From JADJWR01 sp964509545 (lineage in GTDB: Bacteria > Pseudomonadota > Gammaproteobacteria > Burkholderiales > Burkholderiaceae_F): a stretch of 64,000 nt of DNA. The stretch covers positions 12,623 through 76,622 of the forward strand of contig CAZDXQ010000014.1 in assembly GCA_964509545.1 (NCBI GenBank), in the 5' to 3' direction. The notes under the pieces were generated by a model. The model was not told the origin of the DNA. It did no database searches and was given only the letters and a program-made list of their open reading frames with translations. Below are positions 8,056 to 16,292 of the stretch, piece by piece; positions within the stretch are counted from its first letter, which is position 1; each line of letters starts with the position of its first letter. The translations under genes were made by a program, and so were the position numbers.

Positions 8056-9405
8056 ATGGACGACGTCTCGTCGCAGGCGACGATCGATCACCGCGCCCGT
8101 GTGCGGCGGCTGCAGGCGGAGTTCGCTCGGGCGCACGCGGTGCAACTGGGCAAGCGCACGTCGAACCTGTTTCGCGATCGCGCAGCGGCGGCGCGGCACC
8201 GTCTTGATGTCGGTGATTTCGACCATGTGCTGGCCGCCGATGCGCAGCGCGGCTGGGTCGACGCCGAAGGCATGGTGCCGTACGACGCGCTGGCCGACGC
8301 CTGTCTGGCGGCCGGCGTCATGCCGGCGGTCGTGCCGCAGCTGAAATCGATCACGCTCGGCGGCGCCGTGGCCGGTGTCGGCATCGAGGCCACCTCCTTC
8401 CGGCACGGGCTGGTGCACGAAACGGTGCTCGAACTCGACGTGCTTACCGGCACCGGCGAGATCGTCAGCGCGCGGCCGGACAATGAGCACGCCGATCTGT
8501 TCTATGGCTTCGCCAACTCCTACGGCACGCTCGGCTACGCGCTGCGCGTGCGCACCGCGACGCTGCCGGTCAAGCCATACGTCGCCGTCGAGCATCGGCG
8601 TTTCGGCGACGCGGACGGATTCTTCGCCGCGCTTGCCGACGCCTGCGCCGGCGACGCCGATTTCGTCGATGGCGTCGTCTTCGACGCCGGCACGCTGGTG
8701 CTGAACGTGGCGCGCTTCGCCGGGCAGGCGCCGCAGGTCTCCGACTACACGTTCGAGAACATCTACTACCGCTCGCTGCTCGAGCGCGGGCTCGACCACC
8801 TGACCGTGCGCGACTACCTGTGGCGCTGGGACACCGACTGGTTCTGGTGCTCGAAGAACCTCGGCGCGCAGCAGCCGCTGCTGCGCCGCCTGTACGGCCG
8901 CGGCCGGCTGAACTCGCGCACCTACACGCGGCTGATGCGGTTGAACAGCCGGCTCGGGCTGACGCGCACGCTCGACCGGTTTTCCGGCTGGCATCGCGAG
9001 TCGGTGATCCAGGACGTCGACCTGCCGATCGAACATGCGGCGGAGTTTCTCGCTTTCCTGTTGCGCGAAATCGGCATCCTGCCGATCTGGACCTGCCCGA
9101 TCGGCGCGACACCTCGGGCAGCGCAATTTCCGCTGTTTCCGCGCCGTGCCGCGCTGTACGTGAATTTCGGCTTCTGGGACGTGGTGCGCCGGCGCGAAAA
9201 GTACCCGCCGGGGCATTTCAACCGCCTGATCGAGCGCGAAGTGGCCCGGCTCGGCGGCATCAAGTCGCTGTATTCGGACAGCTATTACCCGCGCGACGAG
9301 TTCGACAAGGCCTTCGGCGGCGCGGCGTACGCGAAGCTGAAGGCGCGTTACGACCCCGAGGGCCGGCTCGGCAACCTCTACGACAAGTGCGTACTGCGTC
9401 GTTGA
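8056..9405 (+). CDS. FAD-linked oxidoreductase (DHCR24/TmsA-like)
   Basis: A 449-residue protein with a PCMH-type FAD-binding domain: GMVPYDALADACLAAG, then PQLKSITLGGAVAGVGIEA with the Gly-rich FAD loop (about 94-112), then LVHETVLELDVLTGTGEIV. The C-terminal part, with DYLWRWDTDWFWCSKN and the terminal GRLGNLYDKCVLRR, resembles delta-24-sterol-reductase-like bacterial proteins. AGGAAG lies about 8 nt before the ATG at 8056. Family members next to CFA-type methyltransferases reduce a 10-methylene fatty acyl chain to 10-methyl in actinobacteria (TmsA/BfaA). The same role here is inference from family and position. Confidence 0.78.
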   Translation: MDDVSSQATIDHRARVRRLQAEFARAHAVQLGKRTSNLFRDRAAAARHRLDVGDFDHVLAADAQRGWVDAEGMVPYDALADACLAAGVMPAVVPQLKSITLGGAVAGVGIEATSFRHGLVHETVLELDVLTGTGEIVSARPDNEHADLFYGFANSYGTLGYALRVRTATLPVKPYVAVEHRRFGDADGFFAALADACAGDADFVDGVVFDAGTLVLNVARFAGQAPQVSDYTFENIYYRSLLERGLDHLTVRDYLWRWDTDWFWCSKNLGAQQPLLRRLYGRGRLNSRTYTRLMRLNSRLGLTRTLDRFSGWHRESVIQDVDLPIEHAAEFLAFLLREIGILPIWTCPIGATPRAAQFPLFPRRAALYVNFGFWDVVRRREKYPPGHFNRLIEREVARLGGIKSLYSDSYYPRDEFDKAFGGAAYAKLKARYDPEGRLGNLYDKCVLRR

Positions 9406-9546
9406 TCGCGGCGCGCCGGCATTGGCCGAAGGAGGTAGCTGGCGGCCGGCGCTGACGCAGGTCAAGCGCGGGCAAGATGCATTCAGCAGGATGCGGCTGT
9501 CCTGTCGATCGAATGCCGCGCCCGGGCGCGGCAGTGGAAATACCCG

Positions 9547-9885
9547 ATGGCCTACCTGCTGCTCGTTCTTCCCGGCCTGGCGTCAGTGCTGCTGGCTGCG
9601 CACTTCTATCGGGCCGGCCAGCTTGCGCTGGCGATCATTGCCCTGGCGCTGGTCGTGCTTCTGGCCGTTCCGCGCGCCTGGGCCGCGCGCACGCTGCAGG
9701 TGGCGCTGGTCCTCGGCGCCGTCGAATGGCTGCGCACGCTGGCCTCGTTCGCCGCCGTGCGCGTGTCTTTCGGCCAGCCCTACCTGCGCATGGCGCTGAT
9801 CCTTGGCGCGGTCGCCGCATTCACGCTGCTGGCGGCCTGGGTGTTCCGTCATCGTCGGCTACGCGCGCGGTTCCGCCTGACATAA
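9547..9885 (+). CDS. Small four-helix membrane protein, unknown function
   Basis: A 112-residue, very hydrophobic protein with four predicted transmembrane helices (about 2-20, 28-44, 49-70, 82-100) and a basic C-terminus (RHRRLRARFRLT). No enzymatic motif is visible. It follows the methyltransferase and FAD oxidoreductase on the same strand after a 141-bp gap, so it could be a membrane component of the same lipid module or an independent gene. The gap contains an imperfect FNR-like sequence (CTGACGCAGGTCAA at 9454) without a matching -10. Confidence 0.65.
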   Translation: MAYLLLVLPGLASVLLAAHFYRAGQLALAIIALALVVLLAVPRAWAARTLQVALVLGAVEWLRTLASFAAVRVSFGQPYLRMALILGAVAAFTLLAAWVFRHRRLRARFRLT

Positions 9886-10198
9886 ATCGCGCCTCATCGG
9901 CCGTGTCCGGTCCTGCCGTCGAGACGGTACCTGGCCCCGCATGGGGGCACCTCGGTTGACGGCCATCAACCTTGCGTGGTCGCGGACCGCTTTACTTCGT
10001 TCATCCGTCATCGGTCGCAGCGGGGCCGGGGGTCGCCGGGGCGCACCCGGATCGCGCGAACCGGTGAAGGGTTAAGCTGCGCGCGGCCGCGCAGAACGGC
10101 CGAACTACAGCAAGAATGGCACATTGCCGGCGCCACGAGGCGCCGCCCGCCAGAGGTTGATGACCGGATCGTTTTCCGGTCGGCGCCGCGGAGGGAGG
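9886..10198 (+). other. Promoter and long leader region of glgC
   Basis: About 310 bp without a gene. It contains the FNR-type promoter at 9956-9996. If transcription begins near 10003, the glgC mRNA has a leader of about 195 nt. I saw no recognisable riboswitch in the leader. Confidence 0.5.
9956..9996 (+). promoter_or_regulatory. FNR/Anr class II promoter of glgC
   Basis: The box TTGACGGCCATCAA (9956-9969) is an exact TTGA-N6-TCAA palindrome. After 21 bp comes TTTACT (9991-9996), four of six matches to TATAAT. A start 7 nt further on (about 10003) puts the box centre near -41.5, the class II activator position. The same 21-bp spacing recurs at six other promoters in the window. Confidence 0.65.
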
Positions 10199-11542
10199 AT
10201 GACCGCCATCATCGAAAAGCCTGCCGAAGCGGCGACGAGCACGCAGGAACGCGGCCGAGAGCACAGCGCCCGGCTGCTGGCACGCATTCCTTCGACCTGG
10301 GTGCGCAATTCGATGGCGATCGTGCTGGCGGGCGGCCGCGGCACGCGGCTGGCGCAGTTGACGCACTGGCGGGCCAAGCCGGCGGTGTCCTTCGGCGGCA
10401 GCTACCGCATCATCGACTTCGCCCTGTCGAACTGCGTCAACTCCGGACTGCGGCGCATCGGCGTCTGCACCCAGTACAAGGCGCAGAGCCTGATCGGGCA
10501 CATCCGCCGGGCGTGGAGCTTCCTCGATGGCCGCTTCGACGAATTCGTCGAACTGCTGCCGGCGCAGCAGCGTCTCGAGCCGGTCTGGTACCGCGGCACC
10601 GCCGACGCCGTCTACCAGAACCTCGATCTGCTGATGCGGCACGGGCCGCAGTACGTGGCCGTGCTGGCCGGCGATCATGTCTACAAGATGGACTACCAGG
10701 CGATGCTCGCCGAGCACGTCGACAGCGGCGCCGAGGTCAGCGTCGCCTGCATCGAGGTGCCGCTGGCCGAAGCCTCGGCCTTCGGCGTCGTCGAGGTCGA
10801 TCGCGATGGCTGGATCGTCCGCTTCGACGAGAAGCCGGCGCAGCCGCGGCCGATGCCCGGACGCACCGATGCCGTGCTGGTCAGCATGGGCATCTATGTC
10901 TTTGACGCCGGGCTGCTGTATTCGTCGCTGTCGCGCGACGCGGCGGCATCGGGTTCACGGCACGACTTCGGCCGCGACGTGATTCCGGCGCTGGTGGCCG
11001 AAGGCCGGCGCGTGCACGCGCACAACTTCCGCAACAGTTGCGTGAACATGGCCCGCGGCCGGCCGTACTGGCGCGACGTCGGCACGGTCGACGCCTTCTG
11101 GCAGGCCAATCTCGAGTTGACGCAGGTGGTGCCCGACCTGAACCTGTACGACCGCGAGTGGCCGATCTGGACCTATCAGGAACAGACGCCGCCGGCGAAG
11201 TTCGTCTTCGACGACGACGACCGGCGCGGCATGGCGCCGGATTCGCTGGTCGCCAGCGGCTGCATCGTCAGCGGCGCCCTCGTGCGCCGCTCGCTGCTGT
11301 CGTCGAACGTCCGCGTCGACGATGCGGCGCTGGTGGAGGAGTCGGTGCTGCTGCCGAACGTCCAGGTGGGCGCGGGTGCGGTGCTGCGCCGCGTGGTGGT
11401 CGACAAGTACTGCCGCATTCCGCCCGGATGTGTCGTCGGCGTCGATCGCAACGAGGACCGCCGCCGCTTTCACGTGACCGACAAGGGCGTGACGCTGATC
11501 ACGCCCGAGATGCTCGGCCAGTACCTGCACGCGCTGCCCTGA
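10199..11542 (+). CDS. glgC: Glucose-1-phosphate adenylyltransferase
   Basis: A 447-residue ADP-glucose pyrophosphorylase, which makes the glucosyl donor for glycogen from glucose-1-phosphate and ATP. It has the nucleotide loop VLAGGRGTRLAQLT (about 41-54), the PAVSFGGSYRIIDFALSN block, WYRGTADAVYQN, the catalytic-site AGDHVYKMDY and FDEKP, and a C-terminal left-handed beta-helix. The length matches bacterial GlgC with a modest N-terminal extension. A GAGGGAGG ribosome site precedes the ATG at 10199, deciding against an upstream in-frame ATG. No other glycogen gene is nearby; the FNR-type promoter suggests glycogen storage under low oxygen. Confidence 0.93.
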   Translation: MTAIIEKPAEAATSTQERGREHSARLLARIPSTWVRNSMAIVLAGGRGTRLAQLTHWRAKPAVSFGGSYRIIDFALSNCVNSGLRRIGVCTQYKAQSLIGHIRRAWSFLDGRFDEFVELLPAQQRLEPVWYRGTADAVYQNLDLLMRHGPQYVAVLAGDHVYKMDYQAMLAEHVDSGAEVSVACIEVPLAEASAFGVVEVDRDGWIVRFDEKPAQPRPMPGRTDAVLVSMGIYVFDAGLLYSSLSRDAAASGSRHDFGRDVIPALVAEGRRVHAHNFRNSCVNMARGRPYWRDVGTVDAFWQANLELTQVVPDLNLYDREWPIWTYQEQTPPAKFVFDDDDRRGMAPDSLVASGCIVSGALVRRSLLSSNVRVDDAALVEESVLLPNVQVGAGAVLRRVVVDKYCRIPPGCVVGVDRNEDRRRFHVTDKGVTLITPEMLGQYLHALP

Positions 11543-11618
11543 TCCGGATCGCGCACTGTGCCGGGGCGCTCCCGCACAGCGTCGGCGGGGCCGAAGAGCG
11601 CGGCTTTGTGCGAGGCCG

Positions 11619-12077
11619 TCAGTTCACCGCTTTCCAGCTGCCGTCGGCCTGGCGGCAGGCCGTGCCGTGCACCGTGTCCTGCTTGCCGCCGATCACCGCA
11701 TCGACCGTGTACTCGCGGCAGGGCTGCCCGCCGGAGGCCACGGTCTTCGTCGGCGTCACCGTGTATTGGTGGCCGGTGTCCGGATTGCGCCATTGCGTCG
11801 GCCTTCCCGTCGGGCTGCTTTCGAGCACCTGGGCCGTGCGGCGGCGATCGTTCTCGTCCATCGATCGGCCGACGGCGCTGCCGATCGCGGCGCCGGCAAT
11901 GGCGCCGATGATGGTCGCCGTCGTGCGGCCGCTGCCGCCGCCGACCTGCGAACCGAGCACGCCGCCGAGGACTCCGCCGACGACCATGCCGGTGTGCTCC
12001 TGCGTCGGTGGCGTGGCGCAGGCGGCGAGGGCAAGCGTCGCCGCCGCGGCGGTGGTGCGCATCCACATGATCTTCAT
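11619..12077 (-). CDS. Glycine-zipper 2TM outer-membrane lipoprotein
   Basis: A 152-residue protein with a type II signal peptide and lipobox LALAAC (cleavage before Cys19). It continues with a glycine zipper (MVVGGVLGGVLGSQVGGGSG, IIGAIAGAAIGSAVGRSMD; about 31-72), the two small-residue helices of the Rickettsia 17-kDa antigen-like 2TM family. The soluble C-terminal part has CREYTVDAVIGGK and TACRQADGSWK, a block common to these surface lipoproteins. It probably sits in the envelope; its specific function is unknown. It is monocistronic, between glgC and the dehydrogenase operon. Confidence 0.8.
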   Translation of the reverse strand: MKIMWMRTTAAAATLALAACATPPTQEHTGMVVGGVLGGVLGSQVGGGSGRTTATIIGAIAGAAIGSAVGRSMDENDRRRTAQVLESSPTGRPTQWRNPDTGHQYTVTPTKTVASGGQPCREYTVDAVIGGKQDTVHGTACRQADGSWKAVN

Positions 12078-12183
12078 CGTCCTGGACTCCGGTCACTGGA
12101 CAGGCGCAGGGCGCTCTCGCCCTGCATCACGGTGGATTCGACCGCATTGCGGCGCATTGGTGCCCGCCGCGTCGCGATCGAGG

Positions 12184-12438
12184 TCAGCGTGGCGCAGGCC
12201 GGTGTGCGTCACAGTAATCGAGCAGCTTGCGCAGCGTGGTCAGCCGCGCGACATCGGCATCGGGGATCTCGATGCCGGTGCGCTCTTTCAGCGCGACGAG
12301 GAAATTGAGCCAGTCGGCCGAGTCGAGATCGACCTGGTCGCGCAGCGGCTTGTCCGGGGCGATCGATTCCGGCTCGATCTCCGGCGCGATCGACGTCAGC
12401 GCATCGAGCACGGCCTTCTGCAGTGGTTCGGAGTTCAT
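12184..12438 (-). CDS. Acyl carrier protein-like protein
   Basis: An 84-residue acidic protein with an ACP fold. The phosphopantetheine serine lies in DLDSADWLN (Ser40), followed by helix II and ...GIEIPDADVARLTTLRKLLDYC. It is the last gene of the 2-oxoacid dehydrogenase operon, and its ATG overlaps the E2 stop (ATGA), implying co-translation. An ACP coupled to an E2 acyltransferase suggests that acyl groups from the complex, or octanoyl/lipoyl precursors, may be passed to a dedicated carrier. That is inference. The motif is DSAD rather than the usual DSL, so modification should be tested. Confidence 0.75.
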   Translation of the reverse strand: MNSEPLQKAVLDALTSIAPEIEPESIAPDKPLRDQVDLDSADWLNFLVALKERTGIEIPDADVARLTTLRKLLDYCDAHRPAPR

Positions 12439-13682
12439 TGCCTGGCCTCCTGGGGCACGATTCGGTCGAGATCCTCGGGCGCCTGCAGCGCCTCGCCGAT
12501 GGCGGCGAGAAAGCGGCCGCCGCGATGGCCGTCGCCGGCGCGATGGTCGGCGGCGAGGCTGGCCGTGACCACCGGCGCCGCGCGCAGCGCGCCGTCGATG
12601 GCCCACGGCCGCTCGGCGATGCGACCGAAACCGACCAGCGCCACCTGCGGCGGGTAGATGACGCCGAGCACGCTGGCCACGCCCTGATCGCCGAGGTTGG
12701 TCACCGTGATCGTCGCGTCCGAAAGTTCCGAACTGCGAAGCTGGCCGGCGCGCGTGCGGCGCACGAGGTCGAGCAGGGCGCGGGTCAGCGTGCCGATGTC
12801 CATCGACGGCACGTCATGCAGCGCCGGTGCCACGAGGCCGCCTTCGCGCAGCGAGATCGCCACGCCGAGATGCACGCCCGCACCGGGAGCAAAGGCGCCA
12901 TCGCGCCAGTAACCGTTGAAGTCCGGGTAACGCTGCAGCGCCACCGCCACCGCCTTCAGCTGCAGCGCTGCCATCAGCAACCGGTCGGCCACGCCGCGTT
13001 GCGCGTTCTTCTGCGCCAGCCAGGCGCTGGCTGCGATCAGCGGCACTTCCTCGGTCAGGTAGTAATGCGGGATCTCGCGCTTGGAGCGCGCCATCGCCGC
13101 GGCGATCACGGCACGCATCTGCTGCGCCCGTGACGTCGGGGCCGCCGGCGCTTTCCCGGCGATTGGTGGCGCAGCCGGCGGTGGCGCGCGGCCGGGCATC
13201 GCCGCCGCTTCCACGTCAGCCAGCGTGACCTCGCCCTGTGGGCCGCTGCCTGCGATGCGCGCGGGATCGAGCGACAGCGCCTGCGCCCGTCGACGTGCGG
13301 CCGGCGAGATCCGCCTGCGCTCGGCGGCCGCAGGCGCCGCAGGTGCCTCGGCAGGCGCCTGCGGCACTTTGGGCGCCGGCACCGCGACAGGCGCTGCCGG
13401 TTCGCGCAATGCAGCCAGCTGTCGCTCCACGGCCTCGATCGTCTCGCCGGGTTCGCGCAGCACGGCCATCGGCGTGCCGACGGGGATCGTCGTCCCGGGC
13501 TCAACGAGCAGTCGCTGCACCGTGCCGTCGTGCCAGCACTCGACGTCGATCGCCGCCTTTGCCGTATCGACGACGCAGACGACCTGGCCCTTCTTCACCG
13601 CATCGCCGGGCTCGACCCGCCACTCGAGCAGCTTGCCCTCGTCCATGTCGGCACCGAGCGACGGCAGGCGGAATTCGATCAT
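12435..13682 (-). CDS. 2-oxoacid dehydrogenase E2 (dihydrolipoyl acyltransferase)
   Basis: A 415-residue E2 component. It has one N-terminal lipoyl domain with the modified lysine in VVDTAKAAI (about 38-46), an Ala/Pro-rich linker (about 90-125), a peripheral-subunit-binding domain (RISPAARRRAQAL, GSGPQGEVTLADV) and a catalytic acyltransferase domain. The C-terminal active site reads ADHRAGDGHRGGRFL, the HxxxDG motif. It transfers the acyl group from lipoamide to CoA. The order E1alpha, HemG-like, E1beta, E2, ACP is in one operon. No E3 gene is present, so E3 must be supplied from elsewhere. Pyruvate and acetoin are both plausible substrates. Confidence 0.88.
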   Translation of the reverse strand: MIEFRLPSLGADMDEGKLLEWRVEPGDAVKKGQVVCVVDTAKAAIDVECWHDGTVQRLLVEPGTTIPVGTPMAVLREPGETIEAVERQLAALREPAAPVAVPAPKVPQAPAEAPAAPAAAERRRISPAARRRAQALSLDPARIAGSGPQGEVTLADVEAAAMPGRAPPPAAPPIAGKAPAAPTSRAQQMRAVIAAAMARSKREIPHYYLTEEVPLIAASAWLAQKNAQRGVADRLLMAALQLKAVAVALQRYPDFNGYWRDGAFAPGAGVHLGVAISLREGGLVAPALHDVPSMDIGTLTRALLDLVRRTRAGQLRSSELSDATITVTNLGDQGVASVLGVIYPPQVALVGFGRIAERPWAIDGALRAAPVVTASLAADHRAGDGHRGGRFLAAIGEALQAPEDLDRIVPQEARQ

Positions 13683-13694
13683 CGTGAACGGCCG

Positions 13695-14684
13695 CTATGC
13701 CTTGCCGCAGGCCGCCCGCACCGCGGCGGCGATCTTCGGCGGCATCGGCAGTGCCGCCTCTTCCATGTGCTTGGCGTAGGGGATCGGTACCTCCTCGGTG
13801 CATACACGCGCCGGCGGCGAATCCAATTCGTAGAAGGCCCGCTCGGCCACACCGGCCATGATCTCGGCGGCGAGGCTGCACGTGCGCCAGCCTTCGTCGA
13901 CGACGACGATGCGGTGCGTCTTCGCCACCGAGGCGACGATCGTGTCCCAGTCCAGCGGCCGCAGCACGCGCAGGTCGATCACCTCGGCCTCGATGCCGTC
14001 TCGCGCCAGTTCATCGGCCGCCGCCAGCACGCGCGGCAGGCTGCCGCCGTAGGTGACGACGGTCGCGTCGCTGCCGGCCCGGCGCACGGCGGCGTGCGCG
14101 ATATCGACTGCCGGCGGCGGCTCGGCGATCTCGCCCTCGAGGTTATAAAGCTGCGCGTGCTCGAAAATCACCACCGGGTCGGGATCCTGCAACGCCGGCC
14201 AGAGCATGCCGCGCGCGTCCTCGATCGTCGCCGGCGCCAGCACCTTGATGCCCGGGACGTGCGCATACCAGACCTCGAGGCTGTGCGAGTGCTGCGCCGC
14301 CAGCTGCCGGCCGGCGCCGGTGGCCATGCGGATGACGATCGGCACCGAGAACTGGCCGCCCGACATGTGCCGCAGCGTGGCCGCGGTGTTGACGATCTGG
14401 TCGAGCGCCAGCAGCGAAAAGTTCACTGTCATCACCTCGACGATCGGGCGCAGCCCGCCGAGCGCGGCGCCGATGCCTGTGCCGACGAACGCCAGTTCCG
14501 ACAGCGGCGTGTCGCGGATGCGCTCGTCGCCGAACTCGGCCAGCAGACCCTTGCTCACCGCATAGGCGCCGCCGTAGCGGCCGACGTCCTCGCCCATCAG
14601 CAGGACGCGCGAATCGCGCGCGAGCGCCGCGCGGTGCGCTTCGCGCAGCGCCTCGCGGTAGCTGGTGTGGCGCGCCGTGCCCAT
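13695..14684 (-). CDS. 2-oxoacid dehydrogenase E1 component, beta subunit
   Basis: A 329-residue thiamine-diphosphate-dependent E1 beta subunit. Characteristic blocks are MGEDVGRYGGAYAVSKGL (glutamate that activates TPP), TPLSELAFVGTGIGAALGG, QIVNTAATLRHMSGGQ, QHSHSLEVWYAHVPGIKV and DLRVLRPLDWDTI. The ATG at 14684 (MGTARHTSYREAL) fits the family; upstream in-frame sequence is the end of the preceding gene. It forms the E1 heterotetramer with the alpha subunit encoded two genes upstream. Pyruvate dehydrogenase-type or acetoin dehydrogenase-type cannot be separated by eye. Confidence 0.88.
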   Translation of the reverse strand: MGTARHTSYREALREAHRAALARDSRVLLMGEDVGRYGGAYAVSKGLLAEFGDERIRDTPLSELAFVGTGIGAALGGLRPIVEVMTVNFSLLALDQIVNTAATLRHMSGGQFSVPIVIRMATGAGRQLAAQHSHSLEVWYAHVPGIKVLAPATIEDARGMLWPALQDPDPVVIFEHAQLYNLEGEIAEPPPAVDIAHAAVRRAGSDATVVTYGGSLPRVLAAADELARDGIEAEVIDLRVLRPLDWDTIVASVAKTHRIVVVDEGWRTCSLAAEIMAGVAERAFYELDSPPARVCTEEVPIPYAKHMEEAALPMPPKIAAAVRAACGKA

Positions 14685-14688
14685 GCCG

Positions 14689-15249
14689 TCAGCCCTGCGG
14701 CCCGCTGCTGATACCGCTGGCGGCGAGAAACTCGTCGACGAAGCGGGCCACATCGAGCCAGTCCGTGTACTCGAAGTCGCGCGAGGTATCGACGTCGCCG
14801 CCTTCCTTCTTCGCGATCGACTTCATCAGCATTCGCTTGAGCCAGTCGTACTTCGTGTACAGCAGGGCGCCGGCGAAGCAGCGCACGAGGGCCGCCTCCA
14901 GCCCCGTGTCGTCGACGAACTTCTGCGCCAGGCGCCGCGCTTCGGCGGCCTCGTCGGCATCGTGCGAGGCCAGCGCCAGGCTGACCGAGAAGAATGCGCG
15001 CGGCAGCCGGCGCAGCCAGGAAAGGTTGTCCTTGACGAAGTGCGCCAGCGAACTCTGGTGCTGCCCGTGGTGCAGCGAGCCGCCGACGATGACGCCGTCG
15101 CAGTCAGGCTGCAGCACCTTGGCTTCGGCCGATGCGGCATCGACCACCCTGGCCTCGTACCCCCTGAGGCGCAGCCGCTCGCCGATGAACTCGGCGATCT
15201 TGCGCGTGTGTCCTTCGGTGGTGCCGTAGACGACGAGAATCCGGCTCAT
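14689..15249 (-). CDS. Flavodoxin-domain protein, HemG-like (protoporphyrinogen oxidase type)
   Basis: A 186-residue flavodoxin-fold protein. The FMN phosphate loop is YGTTEGHTRKIA (about 8-19). VIVGGSLHHGQHQ, RAFFSVSLALAS, CFAGALLYTKYDWLKRMLMKSIAKKEGGDVDTSRDFEYTDW follow the order seen in E. coli HemG (GGxTDT...YTDW), the quinone-dependent protoporphyrinogen IX oxidase. The ATG at 15249 has AGGGAG 7 nt upstream; an ATG two codons earlier overlaps the E1alpha stop but sits too close to that site. Insertion of this gene between E1alpha and E1beta is unusual. Heme-synthesis function is inference; it could instead carry electrons in this operon. Confidence 0.72.
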   Translation of the reverse strand: MSRILVVYGTTEGHTRKIAEFIGERLRLRGYEARVVDAASAEAKVLQPDCDGVIVGGSLHHGQHQSSLAHFVKDNLSWLRRLPRAFFSVSLALASHDADEAAEARRLAQKFVDDTGLEAALVRCFAGALLYTKYDWLKRMLMKSIAKKEGGDVDTSRDFEYTDWLDVARFVDEFLAASGISSGPQG

Positions 15250-15251
15250 CG

Positions 15252-16286
15252 TCATGCTCCCTGCGCTTGCGCTGGCGTCATCACGTCGCGCCCGAGGTCC
15301 TCGACCGGCTCCCAGTGTCCGGCCTCGGCGAAGCGCGCTGCGGTGTCGACCTCGGCCACCGCGTCGCGGTCGATCGCCTGGAAGTCTTCTTCGCTCATCA
15401 TGCCGGCGGCCTTCAGCCGGTCGGTGAAGGTGTGGATCGGGCCGTGCGCCTTCCAGCGCTCGACCTCCGCCTTGTCGCGATACAACTCGGCGTCGAACAT
15501 CGAATGGGCGCGGAAACGGTAGGTATGCAGTTCGAGGAAAAATGGCGCCTGCGATGCGCGCACCCGCTCGACCGCTTCTGTTGCCGCTTCGAACACCGCC
15601 AGCACGTTCATGCCGTTGATGTGCGCCGTCGGAATGCCATAGCTGGCGGCCTTGACCGTCAAGTCGATCTGCGCCTCGGAACGCGCCAGCGCGGTGCCCA
15701 TCGCGTAAAGGTTGTTCTCGCAGATGAACAGCACCGGCACGCGCCACAACGCCGCCAGGTTCAGCGATTCGTGGAAGGCGCCTTCGGCGACCGCCCCCTC
15801 GCCGAAGAAGCACGCCGTCACGCAGCCCGGCCGGGACAGCAGCTTGTCGGCGAGCGCCAGCCCGACCGCCAGCGGCAGGCCGCCGCCGACGATGGCGTTG
15901 CCGCCGAAAAAGCGCGTGCCGGCGTCGAACAGGTGCATCGAGCCGCCGCGGCCGCGCGAGCAGCCTTCGACCTTGCCGTACATCTCGGCCATGATCGCGT
16001 CCATGCGCACGCCGCGCAGCAGCGCCTGCCCGTGCTCACGGTAGGTGGCCACGACATTGTCTTCGGACTTCAACGCCGGCATCACGCCGGCGGCCACCGC
16101 CTCTTCGCCGATGTACAGATGCAGGAAGCCGCGGATCCTGCCTTCGCCGTAAAGCTCGGCGCAGCGTTCCTCCAGCCGGCGGATGCGCACCATGTCGCGC
16201 AAGCGCGCGAGGCAGAACTCGCGCGGGTATCGGCTGACGTCGGTGCTGAACCGTGAAAGCTCGGCGGCGCGCTGCTCGGGTTGCAT
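15252..16286 (-). CDS. 2-oxoacid dehydrogenase E1 component, alpha subunit
   Basis: A 344-residue E1 alpha subunit that binds thiamine diphosphate and decarboxylates a 2-oxoacid (or cleaves acetoin). It has MVRIRRLEERCAELYGEG, GFLHLYIGEEAVAAG, the YREHGQALLRG and SRGRGGSMHLFD blocks, and the TPP motif from FFGEGAVAEGAFHESLNLAALW to ENNLYAMGT (GDG variant GEG plus NN). Phosphorylation-loop residues YRFRAHSMFD are conserved. It lies 6 bp after the nitroreductase-like gene and is followed by the HemG-like and E1beta genes. Confidence 0.88.
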   Translation of the reverse strand: MQPEQRAAELSRFSTDVSRYPREFCLARLRDMVRIRRLEERCAELYGEGRIRGFLHLYIGEEAVAAGVMPALKSEDNVVATYREHGQALLRGVRMDAIMAEMYGKVEGCSRGRGGSMHLFDAGTRFFGGNAIVGGGLPLAVGLALADKLLSRPGCVTACFFGEGAVAEGAFHESLNLAALWRVPVLFICENNLYAMGTALARSEAQIDLTVKAASYGIPTAHINGMNVLAVFEAATEAVERVRASQAPFFLELHTYRFRAHSMFDAELYRDKAEVERWKAHGPIHTFTDRLKAAGMMSEEDFQAIDRDAVAEVDTAARFAEAGHWEPVEDLGRDVMTPAQAQGA

Positions 16287-16292
16287 CGTCGT

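Noticed and set aside
5755..9405. A 1216-codon open frame spanning the CFA and FAD genes
   Set aside because: It is an artefact of high G+C. Only its last 449 codons, from ATG 8056, carry protein features; the first part is antisense to the CoA-transferase gene and out of frame with the methyltransferase.
9454..9467. CTGACGCAGGTCAA as an FNR box for the small membrane protein gene
   Set aside because: One mismatch and no -10-like hexamer at the 21-bp distance, so it does not meet the standard of the other sites.
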